A DNA stretch of 64,000 bases from Neorhizobium galegae (GTDB lineage: Bacteria; Pseudomonadota; Alphaproteobacteria; Rhizobiales; Rhizobiaceae). The translations under genes and the position numbers were made by a program. Shown here in pieces: positions 14,248 through 23,986 of this stretch; positions within the stretch are counted from its first letter, which is position 1, and each line of letters starts with the position of its first letter. The notes below the pieces were generated by a model. The model was not told where the DNA came from and made no database searches. It was given only the letters and a program-made list of their open reading frames with translations. The stretch lies in the NCBI RefSeq assembly GCF_017877135.1, contig NZ_JAGIPH010000003.1, positions 310,001-374,000 of the forward strand. Reading direction: 5' to 3'.

Positions 14248-15267
14248 ATGTGCCCGAAAGATCATCACTTGAATTCTCCGGATCTTGCCAGTCCTTTTGC
14301 CATCGGGCCCGTCGCCATTCGCAATCGCGTGGTGCTTGCGCCGATGTCGGGCGTGACCGATCTGCCCTTCCGCCAGCTTGCCTGGCGCCACGGGGCAGGG
14401 CTGGTGGTGACCGAAATGGTGGCGAGCCGCGAGCTTGTCCACAATCGCGGCGAATCATGGGAGCGTCTGAAGGGCACCGGCATCCGCCCGCACATGGTAC
14501 AGCTTGCCGGGCGCGAAGCCTACTGGATGGCAGAGGCTGCCCGGATCGTGGAAGCGCACGGAGCCGATATCATCGACATCAACATGGGCTGTCCGGCCAA
14601 GAAGGTAACCGGCGGCTATTCCGGCTCGGCCCTGATGCGCGATCCCGACCACGCGCTGTCGCTGATCGAGGCGGTGGTGGCTGCCGTATCGGTTCCGGTC
14701 ACGGTCAAGATGCGGCTCGGCTGGGACGAGAATTCGCTGAATGCTCCGGAGATTGCCCGCCGCGCCGAACAGGCCGGCGTATCGATGATCACCGTGCATG
14801 GCCGCACCCGCATGCAATTTTACGAGGGCCGCGCCGACTGGGATGCGATTGCCCGCGTGCGCGAAGTGATTGCCATTCCGCTGGTTGCCAATGGCGACGT
14901 GGAAACGCTTGGCGACGCGCATGAGATCGTTCGCCGCTCCGGCGCCGATGCCGTGATGCTGGGCCGTGGTGCGGAGGGGCGTCCATGGCATCCGGGCGTG
15001 CTTGCCGGCCATCCCCTGCCGGCGGCTCGCCAAAGAGCGGATATCGCCTGCGAACACTACGAATCGATGCTTGAATTTTATGGACACGAAGCCGGTCTTC
15101 GCCATGCCCGCAAGCATGTGGGCTGGTATCTCGACCGCTGTGCGCCGGATTTTCCGGCGGAACGAAAGGCAGCACTGATGACGGAGAAAAATGCCGCCGT
15201 GGTTGCGCGCACCCTCTGGGACGCGATTGCCACAGGGGCCGGCAATGCCAGCAGGGAGGCAGCATGA
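14248..15267 (+). CDS. dusB: tRNA-dihydrouridine synthase B
   Basis: Flavin enzyme that reduces uridines in tRNA D-loops (formerly NifR3). The 339-residue protein has the TIM-barrel start [15 protein letters not shown], the catalytic cysteine in NMGCPAKKV, and the FMN-binding blocks [17 protein letters not shown] and VANGD. Its stop overlaps the ntrB start (ATGA). The dusB-ntrB-ntrC operon is the classical nifR3-ntrBC arrangement of rhizobia and other alphaproteobacteria. Confidence 0.97.
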   Translation: MCPKDHHLNSPDLASPFAIGPVAIRNRVVLAPMSGVTDLPFRQLAWRHGAGLVVTEMVASRELVHNRGESWERLKGTGIRPHMVQLAGREAYWMAEAARIVEAHGADIIDINMGCPAKKVTGGYSGSALMRDPDHALSLIEAVVAAVSVPVTVKMRLGWDENSLNAPEIARRAEQAGVSMITVHGRTRMQFYEGRADWDAIARVREVIAIPLVANGDVETLGDAHEIVRRSGADAVMLGRGAEGRPWHPGVLAGHPLPAARQRADIACEHYESMLEFYGHEAGLRHARKHVGWYLDRCAPDFPAERKAALMTEKNAAVVARTLWDAIATGAGNASREAA

Positions 15268-16415
15268 GCACGACCTCGCACGATGGCAGCGGCAACAATC
15301 CGCTGGCCATGGCGGTCTTGAACTCGGTGCAGAACCCGGTCATCCTCGTCGACGACACCGGGCGCATTGCCTTCGCCAACTGGGAGGCGGAAGCCTTTTT
15401 TGGCGCGAGTGCCGCGCATCTGGCGCGCAACAAGATTTCCACCTTCATCCCCTTCGGCAGTCCGCTTCTGGCGCTGATCGATCAGGTGCGCGACCGTCGC
15501 GCGCCGGTCAACGAATACCGCGTCGATCTGTCCTCGCCTCGGCTTGGCCAGGAAAAGCTGGTCGATCTCTATGTCGCCCCCGTCGTCAGCGAGCCGGGCT
15601 CGGTGGTGGTGGTGTTCCAGGAACGCAGCATGGCCGACAAGATCGACCGCCAGCTGACGCACCGCGCTGCTGCCCGCTCCGTGACGGGCCTTGCCTCCAT
15701 GCTGGCGCATGAGATCAAGAACCCGCTGTCGGGCATTCGCGGCGCCGCCCAGCTTCTGGAAACCGTCGTACCCGACGAGGATCGCTCGCTGACGCGGCTG
15801 ATTTGCGACGAGACCGATCGCATCGTCTCGCTGGTCGACCGCATGGAGGTGTTTTCCGACGAACGCCCGGTGGATCGCCTGCCGCTCAACATCCATTCGG
15901 TGCTCGACCATGTGAAGGCGATCGCCAAGGCCGGCTTTGCCCGAGACATCAAGATTCTGGAAAACTACGACCCCTCGCTGCCCTCGGTCTATGCCAATCG
16001 CGACCAACTCGTGCAGGTGTTTCTCAACCTCATCAAGAACGCGGCGGAGGCGATCGGCGACCAGCAGGATGGCGAGATCATGCTGACGACCGCCTATCGT
16101 CCCGGTATCCGGCTATCGGTTGCCGGCACCCGCGAAAAAATCTCGCTGCCGCTCGAATTCTGCGTGATCGACAACGGACCGGGCGTGCCGAGCGATCTCC
16201 TGCCGCACCTCTTCGATCCCTTCATCACCACCAAGACCAATGGCTCGGGCCTTGGCCTTGCCCTCGTTGCAAAGATCATCGGCGCCCATGGTGGCATCGT
16301 GGAATGCGACAGCCAGGCCCGCCGTACGATTTTCCGCGTTTTGATGCCCATGCACAAGGATGACGGCTACCCCGATGATGGCCGCAGCTTGAACACGACA
16401 GGAAACTTGAAATGA
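15264..16415 (+). CDS. ntrB: Nitrogen-regulation sensor kinase NtrB
   Basis: Cytoplasmic histidine kinase/phosphatase that acts on NtrC and is controlled by PII proteins. A PAS domain spans about residues 15-120 ([24 protein letters not shown]), the dimerisation helix carries the phospho-accepting histidine H149 in [18 protein letters not shown], and the ATPase domain shows the N box ([10 protein letters not shown]) and GSGLGLALV. There are no membrane segments, as expected. It is coupled by 4-base overlaps to dusB upstream and ntrC downstream. Confidence 0.96.
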   Translation: MSTTSHDGSGNNPLAMAVLNSVQNPVILVDDTGRIAFANWEAEAFFGASAAHLARNKISTFIPFGSPLLALIDQVRDRRAPVNEYRVDLSSPRLGQEKLVDLYVAPVVSEPGSVVVVFQERSMADKIDRQLTHRAAARSVTGLASMLAHEIKNPLSGIRGAAQLLETVVPDEDRSLTRLICDETDRIVSLVDRMEVFSDERPVDRLPLNIHSVLDHVKAIAKAGFARDIKILENYDPSLPSVYANRDQLVQVFLNLIKNAAEAIGDQQDGEIMLTTAYRPGIRLSVAGTREKISLPLEFCVIDNGPGVPSDLLPHLFDPFITTKTNGSGLGLALVAKIIGAHGGIVECDSQARRTIFRVLMPMHKDDGYPDDGRSLNTTGNLK

Positions 16416-17863
16416 CCGCTACGATCCTTGTCGCCGATGACGACGCGGCCATCCGCACCGTACTGAACCAGGCGCTGACCCGCGCGGGCTACGATGTCCG
16501 CATCACCTCCAACGCTGCTACGCTCTGGCGCTGGATTTCGGCCGGCGAGGGTGATCTGGTGGTGACCGACGTGGTAATGCCCGACGAGAACGCCTTCGAC
16601 CTTCTGCCCCGCATCAAGAAGTCCCGGCCGGAGCTTCCGGTTCTGGTGATGAGCGCGCAGAACACCTTCATGACGGCGATCAAGGCCTCGGAAAAGGGCG
16701 CCTATGACTATCTGCCCAAGCCCTTTGACCTCACCGAGCTGATCGCCATTATCGGCCGGGCGCTGGCCGAGCCGAAGCGCAAGCCGGCCAAGCTCGATGA
16801 CGACATGCAGGACGGCATGCCGCTGGTTGGCCGCTCCGCCGCCATGCAGGAAATCTACCGCGTGCTGGCCCGCCTGATGCAGACGGACCTGACGCTGATG
16901 ATCACCGGCGAGTCGGGCACCGGCAAGGAACTGGTGGCGCGCGCGCTGCATGACTATGGCAAGCGCCGCAACGGCCCGTTCGTTGCCATCAACATGGCGG
17001 CGATCCCGCGCGACCTCATCGAATCGGAACTGTTCGGCCATGAGAAGGGCGCGTTCACCGGCGCGCAGAATCGCTCCACCGGCCGTTTCGAGCAGGCCGA
17101 AGGCGGCACGCTCTTCCTCGACGAAATCGGCGACATGCCGATGGATGCGCAGACCAGGCTTCTGCGCGTGCTGCAGCAGGGCGAATATACCACCGTTGGC
17201 GGACGCACGCCGATCCGCACCGATGTGCGAATCGTCGCCGCCACCAACAAGGATTTAAAGCAGCTGATCAATCAGGGTCTGTTCCGTGAGGACCTGTATT
17301 ATCGCCTGAACGTGGTGCCACTGCGCCTGCCGCCGCTGCGCGACCGCGCCGAAGACATCGCCGATCTGGTGCGCCATTTCATGCAGCTCGGCGAAAAGGA
17401 AGGCCTCGATGCCAAGCGTTTCGACAATGAAGCGCTGGATGTGATGAAGGCCTATGCCTGGCCGGGCAATGTGCGCGAACTGGAAAACCTCGTGCGCCGC
17501 CTGATGGCGCTCTATCCACAGGAAGTCATTACGCGCGAGATCATGGATTCGGAGCTGCGTTCCGACGTGCCCGACAGCCCCATTGACAAGATGGGCGCCC
17601 GTTCCGGCAATCTCACCATCGCGCAGGCGGTGGAGGAGAACATGCGCAGCTATTTCGCAAGCTTTGGCGACAACCTGCCGCCGCCCGGCCTCTACGACCG
17701 GGTGCTGACCGAAATGGAGTATCCGCTGATCCTCGCTGCCCTGACCGCCACCCGTGGCAACCAGATCAAGGCGGCGGATCTTCTCGGCCTCAACCGCAAT
17801 ACATTGCGCAAGAAAATCCGCGAGTTGGGCGTCTCCGTGTACCGCAGTTCGCGCGGTACGTGA
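16412..17863 (+). CDS. ntrC: Nitrogen-regulation response regulator NtrC, sigma-54 activator
   Basis: A 483-residue activator of sigma-54 promoters of nitrogen-scavenging genes. The receiver domain has the acidic pocket D9-D10-D11 and phosphorylation site D53. The AAA+ domain has Walker A GESGTGKE, the sigma-54 contact loop GAFTGA, Walker [13 protein letters not shown] and the arginine-finger region. A Fis-type helix-turn-helix closes the protein ([27 protein letters not shown]). The stop is followed by a 164-base gap before ntrY that probably contains the ntrYX promoter. Confidence 0.97.
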   Translation: MTATILVADDDAAIRTVLNQALTRAGYDVRITSNAATLWRWISAGEGDLVVTDVVMPDENAFDLLPRIKKSRPELPVLVMSAQNTFMTAIKASEKGAYDYLPKPFDLTELIAIIGRALAEPKRKPAKLDDDMQDGMPLVGRSAAMQEIYRVLARLMQTDLTLMITGESGTGKELVARALHDYGKRRNGPFVAINMAAIPRDLIESELFGHEKGAFTGAQNRSTGRFEQAEGGTLFLDEIGDMPMDAQTRLLRVLQQGEYTTVGGRTPIRTDVRIVAATNKDLKQLINQGLFREDLYYRLNVVPLRLPPLRDRAEDIADLVRHFMQLGEKEGLDAKRFDNEALDVMKAYAWPGNVRELENLVRRLMALYPQEVITREIMDSELRSDVPDSPIDKMGARSGNLTIAQAVEENMRSYFASFGDNLPPPGLYDRVLTEMEYPLILAALTATRGNQIKAADLLGLNRNTLRKKIRELGVSVYRSSRGT

Positions 17864-18027
17864 GCCTTTGCTGCTTGACACCAAGACCATCTTCGTTGCA
17901 TTTTCGCCACAATGCGTTGCTCAATAGTCACGCAGCGCCATGGTCGGTTCTCGGCTTTACGGTCGGCGAGTGCGGCCGGTGACGTGCATAGATCCCGCGT
18001 CCTGCGGGATCAGGAGTGGATTTCGGA

Positions 18028-20298
18028 ATGACAGACGACTTGGCAACCGACGCCGGAGAAGATCCGGCGATGCTGGTGCAGGACCGCAGGGCGTCGTTTG
18101 CCCTGCCTGGCCTGCTGCTGGCTGGTGGCGCGTTGTCCTGTGCAATCTTCACCCTGCTGGTGCTGCTGGGCCTGACGCCGATTGCACCGACCACCAATGT
18201 GGTGATTGCCTCGGCCGTTCTCAACGCACTGTTCGTGCTCGGCCTCCTGTACCTGATTGCCCGCGAGGTCGGCCGGCTGTTGAAGGCGCGCCGGCGGGGC
18301 AGGGCGGCGGCCCGGCTGCATGTGCGCATCGTCGTGCTGTTTTCCTTCGTGGCGATCACGCCGGCCGTCTTGGTCGCGATCTTTGCCAGCCTCACCCTCA
18401 ATGTCGGTCTTGATCGCTGGTTTTCGCTGCGCACGCAGTCGATCGTGCAGTCCTCGCTCGATGTCGCGCAGGCCTATATGCTGGAAAACGCCAGCTACCT
18501 GCAGGGCCAGACCGTCTCGATGGCCAATGACCTCGAGCGCAACCGCCCGATGTTCTACCTCGACCGGACCGGCTTCATCGACCTGATGACCCGCCAGGCC
18601 CGCGGCCGCGGCCTGCTCGGCGCCTTTCTGGTGCGCGAGGACGGAACCGCGATTGCCCAGGCCGATATCAAAACCGAGCGGCCGCTGCCGGCCATTCCGA
18701 AGGATGCACTGGCGAGTTCCGCAGCCGGGCAGCCGACGCTGATCCCGCCGGGCGTGACGAACCTCGTCGGCGCCATCATCCGGCTCGATGCGATATCCGG
18801 TGCCTTCCTCTACACGATCCGCGCCGTCGATCCGAAGGTGATGGCCGCCATGCGGCTGATGGAGGACAACCGCGCCGAATACCAGGCGATGGAAGCGGGC
18901 CGGATGAGCCTGCAGGTGGCGTTTGCCGTGCTCTATCTGGGCTTTGCGCTGATCGTTCTTCTGGCCGCCATCTGGACTGCCATTGCCGTCGCAGACCGCA
19001 TCGTGCGCCCAATCCGCCTCCTGATCAGCGCCGCCGACAGCGTGGCGACCGGTAATCTTTCCGTCGTCGTGCCGGTGCGCTCGGCCGATGGCGATGTCGG
19101 CAACCTGTCGCGAACGTTCAACAAGATGATCTCGCAGATCCGCAGCCAGCGCGACGAAATCCTCGTTGCCAAGGACGAGGTCGACGACCGGCGCCGCTTT
19201 ATCGAGGCGGTGCTGTCCGGCGTGACGGCGGCCGTGATCGGCGTCGAGGACGACAACCGGATCACCATCGTCAACCCATCCGCCGAAGACGTTCTGGCGC
19301 TTCCTGCCGCCGAACTGCTCGGCCAGCCGCTGTCGGAGGTAGCGCCCGAAATCGACCAGGTGCTGAAGGAAGCAACCGGGCGCGCGCGGGCCGATTTCCG
19401 CAAGGAGGTCTACCTCATGCGCGGCGGCAAGGAGCGCACGCTGTCGGTGCAGGTGACACGCGAAGAGCAGCGCAACTCGACCGAATCCTACGTGATCACG
19501 CTGGACGACATCACGGACCTGGTGATCGCCCAGCGCTCCACCGCCTGGGCCGATGTCGCGCGCCGCATCGCCCACGAGATCAAGAACCCGCTCACCCCCA
19601 TCCAGCTGTCGGCCGAGCGCCTGAAGCGCCGCTATGGCAAGCAGATCGACGAGAGCGACCGCGCCGTGTTTGACCAGTGCACCGATACGATCGTGCGACA
19701 GGTCGGCGATATCGGCCGCATGGTGGATGAGTTCTCCGCCTTTGCGCGCATGCCGAAACCCGCCAAGGAACGGGCCGACCTGCGCGACATCGTGCGCGAC
19801 GCGATCTTTCTGCGGGAGATGGGCACCAGCCACGTCACGTTTCAGCGCGAACTCGGCGATCAGCCGCTGGAGGGCCTGTTCGATTCGCGCATGCTGGGCC
19901 AGGCGTTTGGTAATCTCATCAAGAATGCGGTGGAATCGATCGAAGCCGTGGCGAGCGATGAGGAGCGCGACGGGCGCCGCGTCCTGGTGCGCGCCGCCTT
20001 CGACGAGACGCGCGACGAGTTCAAGGTCGAGGTGATCGACAATGGCAAGGGATTGCCGGTGGAAAACCGCCACCGTATCCTGGAGCCCTATATGACGATG
20101 CGCGAAAAGGGCACGGGCCTTGGCCTGGCCATCGTCAAGAAAATCATCGAGGAACATGGCGGGCAGCTCGAACTGCACGATGCGCCTGCCGATTTCGATC
20201 ATGGCAAAGGCGCCATGATCCGGGTGATTCTGCCGCATCCCCGGGCGGCAGAGGCACCCCAAACAGACAATGAAAAGGAAGTGTCCTATGGCGTCTGA
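18028..20298 (+). CDS. ntrY: Membrane sensor kinase NtrY
   Basis: Membrane-bound partner kinase of NtrX; linked in alphaproteobacteria to nitrogen metabolism, respiration and envelope functions. From the ATG at 18028 (CAGGAG site at 18011-18016) the protein has 756 residues: membrane helices near residues 30-55, 65-85 and 105-130, an extracytoplasmic loop, another helix near 295-325, a HAMP domain, a PAS domain (FIEAVLSGVTAAVIGVEDDN), the phospho-histidine helix [20 protein letters not shown] and the ATPase domain with GTGLGLAIVKKI. A GTG at 18016 is in frame but lies inside the ribosome site. The 3' end overlaps ntrX by 11 bases. Confidence 0.95.
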   Translation: MTDDLATDAGEDPAMLVQDRRASFALPGLLLAGGALSCAIFTLLVLLGLTPIAPTTNVVIASAVLNALFVLGLLYLIAREVGRLLKARRRGRAAARLHVRIVVLFSFVAITPAVLVAIFASLTLNVGLDRWFSLRTQSIVQSSLDVAQAYMLENASYLQGQTVSMANDLERNRPMFYLDRTGFIDLMTRQARGRGLLGAFLVREDGTAIAQADIKTERPLPAIPKDALASSAAGQPTLIPPGVTNLVGAIIRLDAISGAFLYTIRAVDPKVMAAMRLMEDNRAEYQAMEAGRMSLQVAFAVLYLGFALIVLLAAIWTAIAVADRIVRPIRLLISAADSVATGNLSVVVPVRSADGDVGNLSRTFNKMISQIRSQRDEILVAKDEVDDRRRFIEAVLSGVTAAVIGVEDDNRITIVNPSAEDVLALPAAELLGQPLSEVAPEIDQVLKEATGRARADFRKEVYLMRGGKERTLSVQVTREEQRNSTESYVITLDDITDLVIAQRSTAWADVARRIAHEIKNPLTPIQLSAERLKRRYGKQIDESDRAVFDQCTDTIVRQVGDIGRMVDEFSAFARMPKPAKERADLRDIVRDAIFLREMGTSHVTFQRELGDQPLEGLFDSRMLGQAFGNLIKNAVESIEAVASDEERDGRRVLVRAAFDETRDEFKVEVIDNGKGLPVENRHRILEPYMTMREKGTGLGLAIVKKIIEEHGGQLELHDAPADFDHGKGAMIRVILPHPRAAEAPQTDNEKEVSYGV

Positions 20299-21652
20299 TA
20301 TTCTGGTCGTGGATGACGAGGCCGACATCCGTGACATCGTCTCCGGCATTCTGTCCGACGAAGGCCATGAGACGCGCGTTGCCCATGACAGCGACAGTGC
20401 GCTGGCGGCGATTTCTGACCGCGTGCCGCGTCTCGTCTTCCTCGACATCTGGATGCAGGGGAGCAAGCTGGACGGGCTGGCGCTGCTGGACGAGGTGAAG
20501 GCGCGCCATCCGGACCTGCCGGTTGTGATGATCTCCGGCCACGGCAATGTCGAGACGGCCGTCTCGGCCATCAAGCGCGGCGCCTTCGACTTTATCGAAA
20601 AGCCGTTCAAGGCTGACCGGCTGATCCTGATTGCCGAGCGGGCGCTCGAAAATTCCAAGCTGCGCCGCGAGGTGACGGAACTGAAGAAGCGCACCGGCGA
20701 TGCGGCCGAACTGGTCGGTACCTCCGTTGCGATCTCGCAGTTGCGCCAGACGATCGAAAAGGTCTCGCCCACCAACAGCCGCATCATGATTCTCGGGCCC
20801 TCCGGCTCCGGCAAGGAACTGGTGGCGCGTATGATCCACCGTCGCTCCTCGCGGGCGGCAGGTCCGTTCGTTGCCTTGAATGCCGCAACGATCACGCCCG
20901 AGCGCATGGAAATGGCGCTGTTCGGCACTGAAGGCGGCCCCGGCCAGCCGCGCAAGATCGGTGCGCTGGAAGAGGCCCATCGCGGCATTCTCTACCTCGA
21001 CGAGGTAGGCGAAATGCCGCGCGAGACGCAGAACAAGATCCTGCGCGTGCTGGTCGACCAGCAGTTCGAGCGGCTCGGCGGCAACAAGCGGGTAAAGGTG
21101 GATGTGCGCATCATTTCCTCCACCGCCTACAACCTCGAAAGCCTGATCGGCGAGGGGATCTTTCGCGAGGATCTCTATCACCGCCTCGCCGTCGTGCCCG
21201 TCAAGGTGCCGGCACTGGCCGAGCGGCGCGAGGATATTCCCTTTCTCGTCGATGGCTTCATGCGCCAGATCTCCGAACAGGCCGGCATCCGCCCGCGCAA
21301 GATCGGCGACGACGCCATGGCCGTGCTGCAGGCGCATGACTGGCCGGGCAATATCCGCCAGCTGCGCAACAATATCGAACGGCTGATGATTCTGGCCCGC
21401 ACCGATGGCCCCGACACCCCGATTTCCGCCGACATGCTGCCGACCGATCTTGGCGACATGCTGCCGAAAATGTCGGGCAAGGGCGATCATCACATCATGA
21501 CCTTGCCGCTGCGCGAGGCACGCGAAATGTTCGAGCGCGATTATCTGGTCGCCCAGATCAACCGGTTCGGCGGCAATATTTCCCGCACGGCGGAATTTGT
21601 CGGAATGGAGCGTTCGGCCCTGCACCGCAAGTTGAAGTCGCTCGGCGTCTGA
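20288..21652 (+). CDS. ntrX: Response regulator NtrX
   Basis: A 454-residue NtrC-family regulator. Receiver domain with D9-D10 and phosphorylation site D53; AAA+ domain with Walker A GPSGSGKE and Walker B GILYLDEVGEM; C-terminal Fis-like helix-turn-helix (GGNISRTAEFVGMERSALHRKLKSLGV). The sigma-54 contact loop is not GAFTGA: the matching stretch is GGPGQPRKIG after ALFGTE. That absence is typical of NtrX and means it is unlikely to drive sigma-54 polymerase in the usual way. The ATG at 20288 has an AAGGAAG ribosome site; an earlier in-frame ATG at 20270 lies inside ntrY and lacks one. Confidence 0.95.
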   Translation: MASDILVVDDEADIRDIVSGILSDEGHETRVAHDSDSALAAISDRVPRLVFLDIWMQGSKLDGLALLDEVKARHPDLPVVMISGHGNVETAVSAIKRGAFDFIEKPFKADRLILIAERALENSKLRREVTELKKRTGDAAELVGTSVAISQLRQTIEKVSPTNSRIMILGPSGSGKELVARMIHRRSSRAAGPFVALNAATITPERMEMALFGTEGGPGQPRKIGALEEAHRGILYLDEVGEMPRETQNKILRVLVDQQFERLGGNKRVKVDVRIISSTAYNLESLIGEGIFREDLYHRLAVVPVKVPALAERREDIPFLVDGFMRQISEQAGIRPRKIGDDAMAVLQAHDWPGNIRQLRNNIERLMILARTDGPDTPISADMLPTDLGDMLPKMSGKGDHHIMTLPLREAREMFERDYLVAQINRFGGNISRTAEFVGMERSALHRKLKSLGV

Positions 21653-21704
21653 TGCGCATCGCGGACGCCGTGTCGCCCAAGCGCCGGCCTTTTGGGGAAA
21701 CGCC

Positions 21705-23081
21705 ATGAAGGTGATCATCTGCGGCGCGGGCCAGGTGGGCTACGGGATCGCCGAACGTCTTTCGCAGGAAGACAACGAAGTTTCGGTGATCGACACCTCG
21801 GCCACGCTGATCAATGCCATTACCGAGACGCTCGATGTGCGCGGCTATGTCGGCCACGGGGCCCATCCGGATGTTTTGGCGAAAGCAGGCGCCGAGCAGG
21901 CCGACATGATCATTGCCGTCACGCTGTATGACGAGGTGAACATCGTTTCCTGCGAAGTGGCCCATGCCCTGTTCAGCGTGCCGACGAAGATTGCCCGCAT
22001 CCGCTCCCAGAGCTATCTCCTGCCCGAATATGCCGACCTGTTCAGCAGCAAGAACATGTCGATCGACGTCACCATCTCGCCGGAAATCGAGGTCGGCAAG
22101 ATGGTTCTGCGGCGCATCTCCTTCCCCGGCGCTACCGATGTGGCCCGTTTTGCCGACGACCATATCGCCATGGTGGCGATCGAATGCATGGAGGATTGCC
22201 CGGTCATCAGCACGCCGCTCGAGCAATTGAGCCAGCTGTTTCCGGATCTCATTGCCACGGTCGTCGGCGTCTATCGCCAGGGGCGCCTGTTTGTGCCGCG
22301 CTCGGCCGACCAGTTGCAGGCCGGCGATCTTGCCTATGTCATCTGCCAGCGCGACCATACGCGCCGCACGCTCGGCCTCTTCGGCCACGAGGAGCAGGAG
22401 GCCGGTCGCATCATCATCGCCGGCGCCGGCAATATCGGCACCTATGTTGCGCGGCGCATCGAGGAAATGCAGCCGAAGACACGCATCAAGATCATCGAGA
22501 GCGACCGTGACCGGGCCGTGGCCGTCTCCGAGCACTTGCGCCATACCATCGTTCTGCATGGCTCGGCGCTTGACCAGAACATTCTCCAGCAGGCCGATAT
22601 CCAGGACGCGGACCTGATGGTGACGCTGACCAACAGCGACCAGATCAATATCCTGAGTGCCGCCATGGCCAAGGCGCTTGGCTGCAAGTCGAACCTCGTG
22701 CTGGTCAACTCGTCGTCGCTGGGCGAGGTGAGCGGCTCGCTCAACATCGATTCGCTGATCAATCCGCGCGCCGTGACCATTTCGCGCGTTCTCCAGCATG
22801 TGCGAAAGGGGCGCATCCGCTCGGTCTATGCGGTACAGAACGGCGCAGCCGAAGTGATCGAGGCCGAGGCGCTGGACACGTCCCCGCTGGTTGGGCGGCC
22901 GTTTCGCGAACTCCATCTGCCGGCCGGCATCCGCATCGGCGCCATCATGCGCAATGGAACGGTCCTGCGTCCAAGCGGCGATACCCGCATCCGCGCCAAG
23001 GACCGGGTCGTGTTGTTTGCCACGTCAAAGGCGGTCAAGGACGTCGAGCAGCTGTTTCGCGTCTCCATCCAGTATTTCTGA
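21705..23081 (+). CDS. trkA: Trk potassium uptake regulatory subunit TrkA
   Basis: Peripheral NAD(H)-binding subunit that gates TrkH/TrkG potassium channels. Two RCK halves are visible in 458 residues: the first starts KVIICGAGQVGYGIAERLS and has an acidic residue at the end of the second strand (VIDT), the second starts RIIIAGAGNIGTYVARRIEE. Each is followed by an RCK_C domain (the last ends in RAKDRVVLFATSKAVKDVEQLF). No membrane segments. The gene regularly follows ntrX in rhizobia; the channel subunit is not in this window. Confidence 0.95.
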   Translation: MKVIICGAGQVGYGIAERLSQEDNEVSVIDTSATLINAITETLDVRGYVGHGAHPDVLAKAGAEQADMIIAVTLYDEVNIVSCEVAHALFSVPTKIARIRSQSYLLPEYADLFSSKNMSIDVTISPEIEVGKMVLRRISFPGATDVARFADDHIAMVAIECMEDCPVISTPLEQLSQLFPDLIATVVGVYRQGRLFVPRSADQLQAGDLAYVICQRDHTRRTLGLFGHEEQEAGRIIIAGAGNIGTYVARRIEEMQPKTRIKIIESDRDRAVAVSEHLRHTIVLHGSALDQNILQQADIQDADLMVTLTNSDQINILSAAMAKALGCKSNLVLVNSSSLGEVSGSLNIDSLINPRAVTISRVLQHVRKGRIRSVYAVQNGAAEVIEAEALDTSPLVGRPFRELHLPAGIRIGAIMRNGTVLRPSGDTRIRAKDRVVLFATSKAVKDVEQLFRVSIQYF

Positions 23082-23198
23082 GAGGCCGGGCGCGCCCGCT
23101 TACCTTGCAGGATCAATCCGTGCAGGACACCGCCCGGCGATTCGCAACGGCGCATGGCGTCTGTATGCAGAGGGGAACGCCGGGACTGTTGATGCCGC

Positions 23199-23260
23199 GC
23201 CTGCAGCCGCGGCTGCAGGCCTCCCAAAGGGCTTTGGACCGCGCTTCCCCACAGTTGTGG
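23199..23260. repeat. Cluster of three dyads in the trkA-hfq intergenic region
   Basis: The 347-base gap between trkA and hfq contains no ORF I would call. It does hold three dyads in 62 bases: a perfect 22-base palindrome at 23199-23220 (half-site GCCTGCAGCCG), CCAAAG/CTTTGG separated by two bases at 23224-23237, and CCACA/TGTGG separated by two bases at 23249-23260. None is followed by a T tract, so none is a standard terminator. The rest of the gap is the presumed hfq promoter region. Confidence 0.5.
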
Positions 23261-23428
23261 CGGCTTTTCGCCATCTCGCCACCGTCGAGTATTCGGCGTT
23301 GCGGAAAAGACGGCGATTTGATAACCAATCATGCGGATAGGGATGGCAGGAGAGGGTTTGCCATCGCTTTTTCCACGCGTGATCAATATTCCGGCGCTTA
23401 AGCCGGCAAAAAAGAAAGAAGCGGCGCT

Positions 23429-23671
23429 ATGGCGGAACGTTCTCAAAATCTTCAGGACCTTTTCCTCAACACGGTCCGGAAGCAGAAAATTTCTCTCACC
23501 ATCTTTCTCATCAACGGCGTCAAGTTGACGGGTGTCGTCACCTCTTTTGACAATTTCTGCGTGCTGCTGCGCCGCGACGGGCATTCGCAGCTGGTCTACA
23601 AGCATGCGATCTCGACCATCATGCCGGGCCAGCCGATGCAGATGTTCGAAAGCGAAGAGAGCGCGGCCTGA
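23429..23671 (+). CDS. hfq: RNA chaperone Hfq
   Basis: Hexameric Sm-like protein that pairs small RNAs with mRNAs. At 80 residues it has the short form common in alphaproteobacteria. The Sm1 motif ([25 protein letters not shown], seen around residues 20-42) and the Sm2 motif [10 protein letters not shown] are intact. After the stop, 23717-23748 can form a 7-bp stem (GCCCGCT/AGCGGGC) extended by TGTC/GACA, without a T tract. In rhizobia hfq is followed by hflX, as here. Confidence 0.97.
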   Translation: MAERSQNLQDLFLNTVRKQKISLTIFLINGVKLTGVVTSFDNFCVLLRRDGHSQLVYKHAISTIMPGQPMQMFESEESAA

Positions 23672-23986
23672 GCGGCACAATGACGGCAATTTCCCGTCCT
23701 GCCGGTTGAATTGCGGGCCCGCTTGTCCCATTTGTGACACGAGCGGGCTGCGATTCCGGATATGCGTGGCCTCGCAGAGTGCGCCACGACATCATCGGCG
23801 GATCGACGGCCCGTCGCCAGCTGCGTGCGCGCATCATGGTCGGCGCCCGTGTCCCTTACCCGCCGCTTCGGCGTTTCGGGGGTCTCCATCGCTCAATCTG
23901 GCATCTTGAAGAGGGCGGCCGGCGCCGCCTGTGACTGAAGGACGATCACCATTACCACGACGCGCGACACATCCAACGAATCCCTC

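Noticed and set aside
18010..20988. 992-codon open frame on the - strand opposite ntrY and ntrX
   Set aside because: Reverse shadow of two clear coding sequences; no domain pattern and low-complexity composition.
23105..23401. 98-codon open frame between trkA and hfq
   Set aside because: It runs through palindromes, has no ribosome site and no recognisable protein pattern.
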